64,000 nucleotides of DNA, taken from NCBI GenBank assembly GCA_030681195.1, contig JAUXXJ010000026.1, positions 1 to 64,000 on the forward strand. The letters run 5' to 3'. This DNA is from Rhodocyclaceae bacterium (lineage in GTDB: Bacteria > Pseudomonadota > Gammaproteobacteria > Burkholderiales > Rhodocyclaceae). How positions within the stretch are numbered: the stretch's first letter is position 1; each line of letters starts with the position of its first letter. Positions 1 to 8,775 of this stretch are shown here, one piece after another. Under the pieces are notes generated by a model. It was not told where the DNA came from. It did not search any database and was given only the letters and a program-made list of their open reading frames with translations. A program made the translations under genes and the position numbers.

Positions 1-127
1 GTCCCCCCATAAAATATGTTCCGCGCCGTCGAGGTGGTGAATGCTTCGCTCATAGGGCCCCCTTGTTCATGGTCCGCCACAAAGTGTGACGTGTCGCGCA
101 CTCTAGGTAGCTCACCTCCCTCTCGCC

Positions 128-141
128 TTGATGATAGTCAA
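128..141. promoter_or_regulatory. Fnr/Dnr-like box, distal site of nnrS
   Basis: TTGAT-GATA-GTCAA matches the Fnr/Dnr consensus TTGAT-N4-ATCAA at 9 of 10 positions. It lies 28 bp upstream of a second box in front of nnrS. The centre is near -69.5 relative to the start site predicted from the proximal box. Confidence 0.6.
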
Positions 142-155
142 TCTGTCGGTTTGGC

Positions 156-197
156 CTGATATGGGTCAAGGCGCTTGGCGGCGGTCTGCCTTATGCT
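156..197 (+). promoter_or_regulatory. nnrS promoter with proximal Fnr/Dnr-like box
   Basis: CTGAT-ATGG-GTCAA at 156-169 matches the Fnr/Dnr consensus at 8 of 10 positions. A -10-like TATGCT lies at 192-197. This puts the start site near 204 and the box centre at about -41.5, the class II activator position. The neighbouring Crp/Fnr regulator gene is the obvious candidate activator. Confidence 0.5.
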
Positions 198-231
198 GCC
201 GAGTATTGATCAGTGATATAACTAAAGCACC

Positions 232-1386
232 ATGAATCATCCGCTCTGGCTGGTCCCGTTCCGTCCCTTCTTCATCCTCACCTGCCTGGTCGGGCTGGGA
301 TTGCCCCTGGCCTGGGTCTTGATGTACACCGGTGCCGTCCCGCCAGCGCCGACTTTTCCGGTTTCGCCGCTGCAGTGGCATGTTCATGAAATGTTTTACG
401 GCTTCGGCTGGGCCGGCCTTGGCGGCTTTTTGCTGACGGCGAGCAAGAACTGGGTCGGCGTGCGCGGCTGGCACGGCAAGGCGCTGATATTTCTGGTGGC
501 GGCGTGGCTGCTGGATCGCGCCGCGATGAGTTTTGGGGCGGGCTGGCCGCCAGCGCTGTTCTGGACGGCAACCCTATTATTTCAAGTGGCCGTCGTCGCG
601 ATGCTGCTGCAAATCTTTCTGCAACAGCGCCAGCAGATGGATGACAGCGACAACTACTTCTTCTGGATGCTCCTGCCGCTGTTTCCCGTGGCCAAGCTGC
701 TGATCGTGCAGGGCGATTATTTCCAGCTCGGCTGGGGCATGTCGCTGGCGCTGTTCCGCGTGATCATCCTCATCATGCTCGAACGCACCCAGCAGCAGAC
801 CATGCGCTTTGCCTTCAAGCTGGAGATTCGCCGCGATCCAAATCTCGACATGCCGATCAAATGGCTGGCGCTGCTGTTGGTGTTTGCTGGGTGGTTGCCG
901 GTTCCCGTGGCCGTGGTGGGCGAGTTGGTGCTGGCCGTGCTGTTGCTCGAACGCTTTTTCGGCTGGTATCCACGACGTGCCCTGACGCGCCTCGACATCG
1001 GCGTCATGTATCTCGCCTACCTGATGATCGTCCTGCAACTGATCCTGTCGGCGTTGGGTCGCCTTACCGAGATGCCCTGGGTCGGCACCGTCAGCGTGCA
1101 TGTGTTCACCCTCGGGGCCATGGGCCTGGTGTTGCCGGCGATGATCATCCGCATTTCACAGGGCATGACCGGGCGGGAGATTGTTTTTAGCGCGGCCGAC
1201 AAGGCCGCCCTGTGGCTGCTGATCGGCGGCCTGTTCGCCCGCGTCGTCCTGCCGCAACTTTACCCGGCGGGCTATGTCATGACCTTGCATCTATCGGCCA
1301 CCGCATGGCTGCTCGGATTCGGTACACTGCTGTGGCGATTTACCCCCATGTTGCTGGCACCGCGACTCGACGGACGGGAACATTAG
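232..1386 (+). CDS. nnrS: NnrS family haem-copper membrane protein
   Basis: 384 residues, almost entirely hydrophobic, with about ten to twelve predicted membrane helices. The N-terminal HPLW...PFRPFF and the WHVHEMFYGFG segment near residue 47 are typical of NnrS, a haem- and copper-containing inner-membrane protein that relieves nitrosative stress in denitrifiers. It is followed by a Dnr-type regulator and preceded by two Fnr/Dnr-like boxes, so induction under anaerobic/NO conditions is likely. Residues 35-42 (AVPPAPTF) are encoded by a copy of the dispersed 24-bp repeat and lie in the loop after the first helix. Confidence 0.9.
   Translation: MNHPLWLVPFRPFFILTCLVGLGLPLAWVLMYTGAVPPAPTFPVSPLQWHVHEMFYGFGWAGLGGFLLTASKNWVGVRGWHGKALIFLVAAWLLDRAAMSFGAGWPPALFWTATLLFQVAVVAMLLQIFLQQRQQMDDSDNYFFWMLLPLFPVAKLLIVQGDYFQLGWGMSLALFRVIILIMLERTQQQTMRFAFKLEIRRDPNLDMPIKWLALLLVFAGWLPVPVAVVGELVLAVLLLERFFGWYPRRALTRLDIGVMYLAYLMIVLQLILSALGRLTEMPWVGTVSVHVFTLGAMGLVLPAMIIRISQGMTGREIVFSAADKAALWLLIGGLFARVVLPQLYPAGYVMTLHLSATAWLLGFGTLLWRFTPMLLAPRLDGREH
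334..357 (-). repeat. Dispersed 24-bp repeat, inside nnrS
   Basis: Perfect copy, reverse orientation relative to the reference form (four A's then GTCGGCGCTGGCGGGACGGC). Read in frame as AVPPAPTF in NnrS. Confidence 0.85.
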
Positions 1387-1414
1387 TCACCCCTCATCAG
1401 GTTGGAGAATTGAA

Positions 1415-2122
1415 TTGACGCAAACCAACGATTTTCGTGTCGACATCCCCGAGTTGCTGGCACGCCAGCCGCTGTTTCAGCAAATGTCGATGGAGCACGT
1501 CAACCTGATGGCGACGCAGGCGCGCGAGAAGCGGTTGGGGCGTGGCGAGATGCTGTTCCAGAAGGGCGACATGCCGCGCGGCTTCTACGTGGTGATCTTC
1601 GGCCAGCTCAAGCTCGCCTTCCCTTCGTCAGCCGGCAATGAAAAAGTGGTGGACATCATCGGCCCGAAGCAAAGTTTTGGCGAAGCGGTGATGTTCATGG
1701 ACAAGCCCTATCCCGTCTTTGCCGAAGCGATCAGCGACACGCTGGTGCTGCACGTGCCGCGCGACGTGATCTTCGAACTGATCAGGACCGAACCAACCTT
1801 CGCCCACCTCATGCTGGCCGGCTTGTCGCTGCGCCTGCACAGCCTGCTGCAGGACGTGGAAACCTACTCCCTGCGCTCCAGCGCGCAGCGCGTGGTCGGC
1901 TACCTGTTGCAGCAATGTCCGGGCGATGTGGGTGCCCTGGGCGAAGGCGAGATTCAGGTCACGCTGCCGACCACCAAACAGATCATCGCCTCCCGCCTCA
2001 ACCTCACCCCCGAAACCCTGTCGCGCATCTTCCACGACCTGGCCGAAGCCAAACTCATCAGCGTGCAAGGCAAACAGATCACCATCAACAACGCCCGCCA
2101 ACTGCGCGAATACGATATTTAG
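1415..2122 (+). CDS. Crp/Fnr-family regulator, Dnr-like
   Basis: 235 residues: N-terminal cyclic-nucleotide-binding-like beta barrel (about 15-130), dimerisation helix, and C-terminal winged helix. There is no N-terminal cysteine cluster, so it is not an Fe-S Fnr. This fits the Dnr/NnrR subgroup that senses NO through haem. The recognition helix carries ETLSR (200-204), the E..SR pattern that in Fnr reads TTGAT-N4-ATCAA, and boxes of that type occur throughout the nos locus. The start is a TTG at 1415 preceded by GGAGAA; no in-frame ATG is better placed. It is 28 bp behind nnrS, probably cotranscribed. Confidence 0.85.
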   Translation: MTQTNDFRVDIPELLARQPLFQQMSMEHVNLMATQAREKRLGRGEMLFQKGDMPRGFYVVIFGQLKLAFPSSAGNEKVVDIIGPKQSFGEAVMFMDKPYPVFAEAISDTLVLHVPRDVIFELIRTEPTFAHLMLAGLSLRLHSLLQDVETYSLRSSAQRVVGYLLQQCPGDVGALGEGEIQVTLPTTKQIIASRLNLTPETLSRIFHDLAEAKLISVQGKQITINNARQLREYDI

Positions 2123-2140
2123 GCGGGTTATCTCGGCCTG

Positions 2141-2164
2141 AAAAGTCGGCGCTGGCGAGACGGC
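2141..2164 (+). repeat. Dispersed 24-bp repeat, convergent gap
   Basis: One mismatch to the reference copy. It occupies most of the 55-bp gap between the convergent stop codons of the Crp/Fnr gene and the PAS gene. Confidence 0.85.
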
Positions 2165-2177
2165 AAGTCGCTAATGC

Positions 2178-3137
2178 TCAGGCCGCTTCGGCCGGGGTAA
2201 TCACCAGCAGCGCGGCGTGGTCGCGCGTTTCGGGTAGGGAGAGGCGTTGCAGGAAGCCGTCGACCCAGCGCACGCCGCCGGTGGGGGGGACGATGCCGAG
2301 GCGGGTCCAGTGGTCTTCGGTGAGTTCCTCGCCGGCGAGCAGGCGCACCAGCGGGTGATCGCTGCCGAGGGCGTGGCCTTCGGCATCAACCCAGCGCAGG
2401 TTGAGCTGGGCGAAGTGATTGCCGGCGGTGAGGGCGATGCCGCAGAGCAGTTCGGCGGCCTGGTTGGCATACTGGAGAAAGCCGCGAAAATCGACCAGCA
2501 TGACCGGGAAAGGCAAGGCGGCGAACATGCTGCGAAACATGCTGACGTTTTTCCGGCTGGCCAGTTCGGTTTCCATCAGTTCGGTGATGTCTTCCTTGAC
2601 GGCCATGAAGTGGGTGATCTTGCCATCGTCGCCGAAGACCGGGGAGATCGAGGCGCGTTCCCAGTAGAGCGAGCCGTCCTTGCGCCGATTGCGGAAGTTG
2701 CCGCGCCACGACTCGCCGCTGAGAATGGTCTTCCACAGCTTGCGATAGTCGGCACTGGCGGTGATGCCGGATTTGAGTACGCGCGGATTCTGGCCGATGA
2801 CCTCGCTGATTTCGTAGCCGGTGGTCTCGACGAATTTCGGATTGGCGTAGACGATGCGGCCATCGCTGTCGGTGATGATGATGGTGGCGGGGCTGTGCTC
2901 CAGCGCGTGCATCAGCAGGCGGTCGCGCTGCGCTGGCGCCTGCCCTTGCGGCGTGGTCAGCGTCGTGGCGATACGGCGTGCTTCTTCCTGCGAGCGCTGG
3001 CGCAGGTTGCTCTCGCGCAGCCACGCGCGCAGGGTGTTGGTGGACACCTCGAACTCGCGCGCCAGTTCGAGCAGCGGCCGGGTGTTGGACCGGATCGCGG
3101 CAACGACTTGTTCGCGGGTGGCTTTGGTATGGCGCAT
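2178..3137 (-). CDS. PAS-domain protein with N-terminal helix-turn-helix
   Basis: 319 residues. The first ~45 residues resemble a helix-turn-helix (EFEVSTNTLRAWLRE). A PAS domain follows (about 80-195) with the NifL/Aer-type signature ITDSDGRIVYANPKF and a PAC segment ending VKEDITEL. A second, weaker PAS-like region (about 205-310) completes it. No kinase, GGDEF or sigma-54 domain is present. It closes the leftward SCO/cytochrome/nosD group. It may be a redox or ligand sensor with direct DNA or protein output; the target is unknown. Confidence 0.7.
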   Translation of the reverse strand: MRHTKATREQVVAAIRSNTRPLLELAREFEVSTNTLRAWLRESNLRQRSQEEARRIATTLTTPQGQAPAQRDRLLMHALEHSPATIIITDSDGRIVYANPKFVETTGYEISEVIGQNPRVLKSGITASADYRKLWKTILSGESWRGNFRNRRKDGSLYWERASISPVFGDDGKITHFMAVKEDITELMETELASRKNVSMFRSMFAALPFPVMLVDFRGFLQYANQAAELLCGIALTAGNHFAQLNLRWVDAEGHALGSDHPLVRLLAGEELTEDHWTRLGIVPPTGGVRWVDGFLQRLSLPETRDHAALLVITPAEAA

Positions 3138-3139
3138 GT

Positions 3140-4072
3140 TTATTTGCCTGCTTCAGCGGGACGCACGGCAGCGGCCTTGTTGGCCAGGTATTGCTTGACC
3201 TCTGCATTCAGGCGCTCAAGGATTTCGTTGAGCGGCATGCCGTAGGTGAACTTGGCGATGAAGCGTCCGCCCGGCGCCAGCAGGTACATGCCGGCCGAAT
3301 GGTCGATGGCGTAGTTCTGTGTGCTGGCGCCGGGTTCCACGACTTTTTCATAGCGCACCTTGAAGCTTTCGGCGGCGCGTTTGACAAACGCCGGCTTGCC
3401 GGTGGCGCCGATGATGCGCTGGTCGAAGAAGGCGAGGTACTGGTGCAGGTGCGCCGGCGTGTCGCGCTCGGGATCGACGGAGATGAAGATCGGCTGTACG
3501 TGGGGCGCGTTGTCGCCCAGTTGCTTGAGCAGGGCGGCCATTTCCAGCAGGGTGGTCGGGCAGATATCCGGGCAGAAGGTGTAGCCGAAGCTGATCAACT
3601 GGAAGCGATGGGGAAAGTCGCCATCCATGATGGCGCGTCCGCTGGAGGCCTGCAGCAAATAGCGCGGATTGATGCCTTCCGGCGCAGCGGCGGGATCGGC
3701 CAGTTGGTGCGCACTGGGCGGCGCCAGCGGACGGGCGGCCGCTTCAAGCTCGACCGTCAGGGCGACCTGCGGCGGGCAGGGGGCCTTCTCGTTGCCCTGC
3801 GCGAGGAATGCGGCGGTGGTGGCATTCTCGAACAGCTCACCCATCGGACGGGTTTTCGGCACGCGGTTGATCATGATCGACTTGATCCGCGCACCGACTT
3901 CCTTGTGCTGGCAGGCCAGCGCCTGACCGTTCAGGCGGCCGAGCGCCTGGACAGTGGCTGTCAGTTTGTCGGCATCGATATTGGTGCTGGCATCGGCGCG
4001 CGCACTACCGGCCCACATCAGCAAGGCGAACAGCGAGGCGAGCATGCAACAGGTCGAAAACATGGGTTTCAT
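3140..4072 (-). CDS. SCO1/SenC-type copper chaperone with N-terminal extension
   Basis: 310 residues with a signal peptide (cleavage near SARA-DA). The C-terminal part (about 135-300) is a thioredoxin-fold SCO domain with the copper ligands in CPDIC and a distal His in YAIDHSAG. SCO proteins are usually about 200 residues. Here an extra periplasmic stretch (about 28-130) with its own cysteines precedes the domain. It overlaps the upstream cytochrome gene by ATGA, so the two are co-translated. A role in copper delivery to NosZ or an oxidase is inferred from context. Confidence 0.8.
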   Translation of the reverse strand: MKPMFSTCCMLASLFALLMWAGSARADASTNIDADKLTATVQALGRLNGQALACQHKEVGARIKSIMINRVPKTRPMGELFENATTAAFLAQGNEKAPCPPQVALTVELEAAARPLAPPSAHQLADPAAAPEGINPRYLLQASSGRAIMDGDFPHRFQLISFGYTFCPDICPTTLLEMAALLKQLGDNAPHVQPIFISVDPERDTPAHLHQYLAFFDQRIIGATGKPAFVKRAAESFKVRYEKVVEPGASTQNYAIDHSAGMYLLAPGGRFIAKFTYGMPLNEILERLNAEVKQYLANKAAAVRPAEAGK

Positions 4073-4791
4073 GGCGTGGCGTCCTGCAGGTGAGTGATGT
4101 GGGCGAGAATGTCGTTGATATCTTTTTCGGTGAGCCGATCAAGGATGCCCTTTTTGATGGGCTTGGGCTTGTCGACGGGTTTTGCTTTGCTGTCTTCTTC
4201 CTCTTCATCGGCCACCGCATCGTGCAGCCGTTCGCCCTTCAGGTAAATGTCGATCTGGCGCTGCAGGTAGTTGGTGTATTGCCCCACCAGCATCGGGAAG
4301 CGATTGATGCCCCGGCCGGTCTTGCCGTGACAGTGGGCGCAGTTCTCGTCGTAGCTGCGCTTGCCGTTTTCAAGATTGCCTTCCAGGCGCGGGATGATCA
4401 TGACCTTTTCCATCGCCAGCAGGCGGGTCAGGGCGTCATCGGTGTCCTTGAAGTCCGGCGGCTTGGTGGGTAGTTCGATCGCAGCGAGATAGGCGGCGAC
4501 CGCCTTGATGTCGGCATCCGAGAGTTCGCGCTCCTGCGTGTAGGGGAACATGGGGAGGTTCATGCGCTGGCGCGAGCGGAAGTTGCGCAGTTGCTGCTCA
4601 AGATAGGCGGGCCGCTGCCCCGCGATGCGCGGATATTCGCCGCGCTTGCCGCCCTGGCCGAACTCGCCGTGACAAGCCGCGCAAGGCCCGTTAACTTCCT
4701 TGCCGCTGTCCTGCTGACCAGGCTGCTCGGCGGCGTGGCCGAAACTGGCTGTCAGCAACAGGGAAACGATCAGAAGGGCAATCGGGCGCAT
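4069..4791 (-). CDS. Periplasmic dihaem cytochrome c (c4-like)
   Basis: 240 residues with a signal peptide ending at GHA-AE. Two haem c motifs are present: CAACH (37-41) and CAHCH in the second half, each in a c4-like domain. A charged, Lys/Glu-rich insert (about 195-220) is unusual. It sits between nosD2 and the SCO gene behind a promoter-like region with an Fnr/Dnr-like box. It is a likely electron carrier to periplasmic reductases in the denitrification locus; the direct partner is not identifiable. Confidence 0.8.
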   Translation of the reverse strand: MRPIALLIVSLLLTASFGHAAEQPGQQDSGKEVNGPCAACHGEFGQGGKRGEYPRIAGQRPAYLEQQLRNFRSRQRMNLPMFPYTQERELSDADIKAVAAYLAAIELPTKPPDFKDTDDALTRLLAMEKVMIIPRLEGNLENGKRSYDENCAHCHGKTGRGINRFPMLVGQYTNYLQRQIDIYLKGERLHDAVADEEEEDSKAKPVDKPKPIKKGILDRLTEKDINDILAHITHLQDATP

Positions 4792-4825
4792 GGCAGTCAG
4801 GACAAGGGTTCAATGATGAGGCCCC

Positions 4826-4867
4826 ATTCTGTCCAGTCGCACTGCCATAGTCCTTGATATTGGTCAG
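4826..4867 (-). promoter_or_regulatory. Fnr/Dnr-like box and -10 for the cytochrome-SCO operon
   Basis: On the plus strand TTGAT-ATTG-GTCAG lies at 4854-4867 (8 of 10). On the minus strand a -10-like CAGAAT lies at 4831-4826. This gives a start site near 4819 and a box centre at about -41.5, 28 bp upstream of the cytochrome ATG. Confidence 0.45.
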
Positions 4868-4880
4868 GTATCCCTACAGG

Positions 4881-6113
4881 TTAGCGGTGCAGATTTGGTT
4901 GCATTACCGGTGCCGGGTCCTGCAGCACCCGATAGGGGGCGGAGAAGGGCGCCAGCCGTTCGAGGAAATCGAGCAACTCCATGCCAGGGGCGTTGCGGAA
5001 GAAGGTCGCCATCGGCGTTTCCATCCAGATGCGGTCGGCGTGCAGCCAGACTTCATGCGGCGTGTCGCCGATGCCATCGTGGTTGCGGTCGAAACCCTCG
5101 TAGTCATCCCAGTAGTTGCCCTGCCAGACATTGGCGCTGGCCGTGCCCAACCCGCTGATGGCGACGGTGGTCAGGTTCTTGTCGAAGTGGTTAGCGGTGA
5201 AGCGATGGCCGCCGGCTTCGCCATAGAAAAACAGGCCGATGATGTTGTGGGCAAAACGATTGCCATGCACTTCCAGTACGCCGACGGGTTCCGGCGGCGC
5301 ATCGACCTTGAGGCCAACGGCACAGTGCAGGACGGTATTGCCCTCGACCACACCAGTGTCGCTGTCCTTGAAGACGATGCCGGCCCCGCCACCTTCGAGC
5401 GCATGCTCGACGTGATTCTGCCTGATCACGACATCGCGCGAATACAGGATGATGATGCCGGTGCCCATGTGGGACATACGATTGCGCTCGATGCGCAGAC
5501 GCGGCGAGAAGATGGCGTGCAGGCCATAGCGGCCATCGGTGAAATGGTTGCCGGCAATCCGATTGTCCGGCGCATTGATGAAGGTGAGATCGCGCGCCCG
5601 CGTGAAGCGGTTGTCCTCGATGCGATTATGCGTGCCGTTCCAGATGCGGATCGCATCACCGCGCATGCCCAGACTCAAGGGCTTGCCCGTCACCTCGTTG
5701 TGACGCACGACCGATCCGCTGGCCTGACGCAGGTGGATGCCGAACAGCACATCCTCGATGCGGTTGTCTTCGACAATATGTCCTTTCCCCTCAAGCTGAA
5801 TGCCGGCGTCGATGCTGTCATGAAGCTCGCCGCTGCCGCTGATGCGCAGGCCACGCACGGTGATACCCTCACCGCGCAGGGTCAGCACAGTGCCCTTGCC
5901 GTTACTGCGCACTGCCGCCTGACTGCCGCCTTCCAGGGTGAGCGGCTTGCTGATGATCACCGGGCCGGCATAGACGCCGGGTTTCAGGCGCACGATGCTG
6001 CCGGGGGCGGCGGCATCGACGATGGCTTGCAGGGAGGTTGGTGCCGTTGCGTCAGCGATTTGCGGTGAAAGTGCCAATGCGAGCCAACAGAGGATGGCGC
6101 ACCGGTATGGCAT
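4881..6113 (-). CDS. nosD: NosD-like periplasmic beta-helix protein, second copy
   Basis: 410 residues: signal peptide (cleavage near ADA-TA), then right-handed beta-helix repeats of the carbohydrate-binding/sugar-hydrolase (CASH) type. The C-terminal ELLDFLERLAPFS signature is shared with the other NosD in this window. NosD works with NosFY in maturation of the copper centres of N2O reductase. This copy sits with tlpA-like, nosY, nosL and nosF. The other, 464-residue copy sits with nosZ and nosB, so this is a paralogue rather than the only nosD. Confidence 0.85.
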   Translation of the reverse strand: MPYRCAILCWLALALSPQIADATAPTSLQAIVDAAAPGSIVRLKPGVYAGPVIISKPLTLEGGSQAAVRSNGKGTVLTLRGEGITVRGLRISGSGELHDSIDAGIQLEGKGHIVEDNRIEDVLFGIHLRQASGSVVRHNEVTGKPLSLGMRGDAIRIWNGTHNRIEDNRFTRARDLTFINAPDNRIAGNHFTDGRYGLHAIFSPRLRIERNRMSHMGTGIIILYSRDVVIRQNHVEHALEGGGAGIVFKDSDTGVVEGNTVLHCAVGLKVDAPPEPVGVLEVHGNRFAHNIIGLFFYGEAGGHRFTANHFDKNLTTVAISGLGTASANVWQGNYWDDYEGFDRNHDGIGDTPHEVWLHADRIWMETPMATFFRNAPGMELLDFLERLAPFSAPYRVLQDPAPVMQPNLHR

Positions 6114-6121
6114 TGAGGCTG

Positions 6122-6616
6122 CTATTTGAGCGCGGCTTCGGCGACGCTGGCGGCTGTGGCTGCCGTCAGTGCTTCGGGTGTCGAAAAGGCAAGCTTGCCG
6201 GTCTTGTCGATGGCGACGGCAAAGGGCGCCTTACCACGCGGATTGCCGAGGTTCTGCATCAGCCAGACGCCCTTGCGGTTGCCGGAGATCAGCACCGGAT
6301 GGGCAACGCCCAGCGCCTTGACATGGTCGGCCACCGCTTCCTGATTCTCTTCAACGAGGATGGTGACGACGGTCAGCTTGCCATTCGCTTGGCGCTGGCG
6401 AGCCAGTTCGCGGGTGTCGGTGGCGCAGGACTCGCAGGTGCGTGCAATGAAATTGACGACCAGCGGTTTGCCGCGAAAGCTGTCGAGCGCAACGGCCTGG
6501 CCATTGGGCGTTTCCAGCCCTGCGGCAAAAAACGAGTCGACGCCGGCGGCGTGCCCCATGCCGGTGGCGAGCAGAAGAAGGCTTGAAAAGAACAGGCGAA
6601 AGCGGGGGAAGTTCAT
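6122..6616 (-). CDS. TlpA/ResA-like periplasmic thioredoxin
   Basis: 164 residues with an N-terminal signal peptide (cleavage after GHA) and a thioredoxin fold. The redox motif is C61-E-S-C64, in place of the CGPC/CxPC of most TlpA proteins. It overlaps nosY by ATGA and precedes nosD2, so it belongs to the nosF-L-Y transcription unit. A likely job is keeping NosL/NosZ copper-site cysteines reduced, or haem c cysteines reduced for cytochrome maturation. This is inference from context. Confidence 0.75.
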   Translation of the reverse strand: MNFPRFRLFFSSLLLLATGMGHAAGVDSFFAAGLETPNGQAVALDSFRGKPLVVNFIARTCESCATDTRELARQRQANGKLTVVTILVEENQEAVADHVKALGVAHPVLISGNRKGVWLMQNLGNPRGKAPFAVAIDKTGKLAFSTPEALTAATAASVAEAALK

Positions 6617-7440
6617 GGCAAATCTCCACGACGGAACAGGAAGTAACCCAGGCTGGCGGCTAGAAGGCCCAGTACCGTTGGATAGGCGATGGCAAAAACT
6701 TTGTAGCCGGTGACGCCGAAGGCATCGAGAATCACGTAAGCCGCCGGGCCGAGCACGATCAGTTGCGGATCGAACAGCGCCAGCGCCGCCGTGCGGAACA
6801 CCTGCAGCGGATTGGCGAGGGCAATGCTGACGGCCAGCTCGGGGGCGATGCGGCCCTGAATCATGACGCCGAGCAGGATCAGATCAAGGAACAGCAGCAG
6901 GATCAGCCAGGTCATGAAGGCGGCGCCCTGTGCCATGTCGGTAGTGCGGGCGATTGACGAGATCAGCATGCCGAGGCCGAGGAAGCATGCCGCCATCGCG
7001 GCAAGCAGGCCGGTGTAGTAGCCGAACATGCCCCAGGGCACTTCGATGTCCTTGATCAGCGCGATCAGCACGGCGGCCAGCATGGCAAAGAACACCGGCG
7101 CGAAGATGACGATGTAGCGGCCGAGAATCTTGCCCCAGAACCACGCCCCGAGTGAAACGGGCAGCGAGAGCAGGTATTCGAACACACCGGCTTCGCGGTC
7201 ACCGGCGACCGAGCGTACCGTGGTGATCAGTACGAAGATCGGCAGGATCGCCATGGTGAGCTGGATGTAGGTGACCAGCAGGCGCGAGAGGCCGATGAAG
7301 CCGAGCACGCGCGATTCGGTCAGGCCGAAGAGAAACAGCAGCGCGACGATGCCGCCGAAGACGGCGACGTAGATCATGAACCAGCGGGCGCGCAGGGATT
7401 CGACAATGTCGAGGCGGGCGGTGAGCCAGAGTTGTTTCAT
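6613..7440 (-). CDS. nosY: NosY, ABC transporter permease
   Basis: 275 residues with six predicted membrane helices, of the ABC-2 permease type. The EAGVFEYLLSLPVS region is characteristic of NosY. It forms the NosDFY complex with NosF (ATPase) and NosD and is needed for copper-site assembly of N2O reductase. ATGA overlaps with nosL upstream and the tlpA-like gene downstream indicate tight translational coupling. Confidence 0.9.
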   Translation of the reverse strand: MKQLWLTARLDIVESLRARWFMIYVAVFGGIVALLFLFGLTESRVLGFIGLSRLLVTYIQLTMAILPIFVLITTVRSVAGDREAGVFEYLLSLPVSLGAWFWGKILGRYIVIFAPVFFAMLAAVLIALIKDIEVPWGMFGYYTGLLAAMAACFLGLGMLISSIARTTDMAQGAAFMTWLILLLFLDLILLGVMIQGRIAPELAVSIALANPLQVFRTAALALFDPQLIVLGPAAYVILDAFGVTGYKVFAIAYPTVLGLLAASLGYFLFRRGDLP

Positions 7441-7913
7441 GCTTTGGGTTTCCTCACCTTGGTGACGACGTGTTCGCTCATGGTGGCGAAATCAACTGAG
7501 CCGGGCGCGGGATAGGCCACCGCGCCGAAGTTGTAGCCCATCGGCGAGAACTTGCTCGCGTACTGCGCCTGGCGCGCATCCAGCCAACGGGCTTCTTTAC
7601 CTGTGACGCTGGAATCGGCCACCCAGATCTTCGTGGCCGTGTCGCGCACCCAGGGGAACTTGCCCGCCATGTCGTGCATGCACAGGGCAATGCAGCCGGG
7701 GTCATCAAATTTGAAGACCGTGTTTTTCTCGCCGCCGCGCATTTCACCGGCGAAGCGGCGATCAGAGATGACCATGTTGCAGACAATGCAGGTGTCGCGA
7801 TCCCATTTGATCTCGGCCATGCCCTCGGGCCAGTCACCTTTCTTGCCACATGCCGACAGGGCAAGGGCGATGGGACTGAGCGCGACGGTGCAGCAGAAAT
7901 GACGGCGATTCAC
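7437..7913 (-). CDS. nosL: NosL copper-binding lipoprotein
   Basis: 158 residues. Lipobox LSAC with lipidated Cys22 after a short Arg-containing signal. The NosL signature C42-IV-C45-N-M47 provides the Cu(I)-binding residues, and YNFGA lies further on. NosL hands copper to apo-NosZ or NosD. The start is GTG at 7913, fixed by the overlap with the nosF stop. It is expressed between nosF and nosY. Confidence 0.9.
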   Translation of the reverse strand: MNRRHFCCTVALSPIALALSACGKKGDWPEGMAEIKWDRDTCIVCNMVISDRRFAGEMRGGEKNTVFKFDDPGCIALCMHDMAGKFPWVRDTATKIWVADSSVTGKEARWLDARQAQYASKFSPMGYNFGAVAYPAPGSVDFATMSEHVVTKVRKPKA

Positions 7914-8767
7914 TCGGCCACCTCATGCAGGGATAGGTTGCCGATCAGCGCGACATAGCGCGACAGCACGCCGATGAAGCGCAGACGATCCGGGCCGGCG
8001 ACTTCGCCAGTCCACACCAGACCATCCGCATCGGCAGACAGCTTCCACGCGCTGAGCGCCTTGGTCAGCGCAGCATCGGCACGTCGGGCGACGAGCCGGC
8101 AGGCGAAGCGGCCGGAGAGCGAGACGTCGTCGGCCACCTTGTCGTCGAGGACCACTTTGCCCATGTCCATCTCGATGACGCGATTGACCAGCGCGGCGAC
8201 TTCGTCGATGCGGTGGCTGGAGATGATCATGGTGGCATCGTGCTGCCGTTCGGCGAGCAGATCGAAGAAGATGCGGCGCGCTTCGGGATCGAGGTTGGCA
8301 GCGGGCTCGTCCATGATCAGCAGCTTGGCATCGCGTCCCAGCGCAATCGCGATCAGCAGTTTCTGCTTCATGCCGCCCGAGAGTTTGATGAAGGGACGGC
8401 TACGGATCTCGTCGACCCCCAGGCCAAGGCGACCAGCGATGGCGTCGATCTTCTTCGGATCGGCGCCCGAGAGCGCGGCCGAAAATTCGATCAACTGACC
8501 GACCGGCATCTTCAGCGGCGGCGGCAGTTGCGGCACAAAGCCGATGCTGCCGAGCACAACGGTGCGCTCGTTGCGCGGCGAGCGACCGTCGATGGTCACC
8601 GTCCCGTCGTGGGTGTATTCACCAAGCAGGCAACGGATCAGCGTGGTCTTGCCGGCGCCGTTCGAGCCGATCAGCGCGATGCGTTCGCCCAGCGCGATGT
8701 CGAGACAGATACCGTCGAGCACGCGGGCGCGCTTGAAGGTCTTGGAAAGGTCGTGACAGTGGATCAT
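7910..8767 (-). CDS. nosF: NosF, ABC transporter ATPase
   Basis: 285 residues. Walker A GSNGAGKTT (34-42), signature LSGGMKQK, and Walker B LLIMDEP followed by a switch His (SSHR). It energises the NosDFY complex. The ATG at 8767 is preferred over the TTG at 8776. If the Fnr/Dnr-like box upstream acts at -41.5 with the TAGAAT at 8781-8776, the transcript would begin within two bases of the ATG, i.e. leaderless. This start is therefore somewhat uncertain. Confidence 0.9.
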   Translation of the reverse strand: MIHCHDLSKTFKRARVLDGICLDIALGERIALIGSNGAGKTTLIRCLLGEYTHDGTVTIDGRSPRNERTVVLGSIGFVPQLPPPLKMPVGQLIEFSAALSGADPKKIDAIAGRLGLGVDEIRSRPFIKLSGGMKQKLLIAIALGRDAKLLIMDEPAANLDPEARRIFFDLLAERQHDATMIISSHRIDEVAALVNRVIEMDMGKVVLDDKVADDVSLSGRFACRLVARRADAALTKALSAWKLSADADGLVWTGEVAGPDRLRFIGVLSRYVALIGNLSLHEVAE

Positions 8768-8775
8768 GGCTGGCA

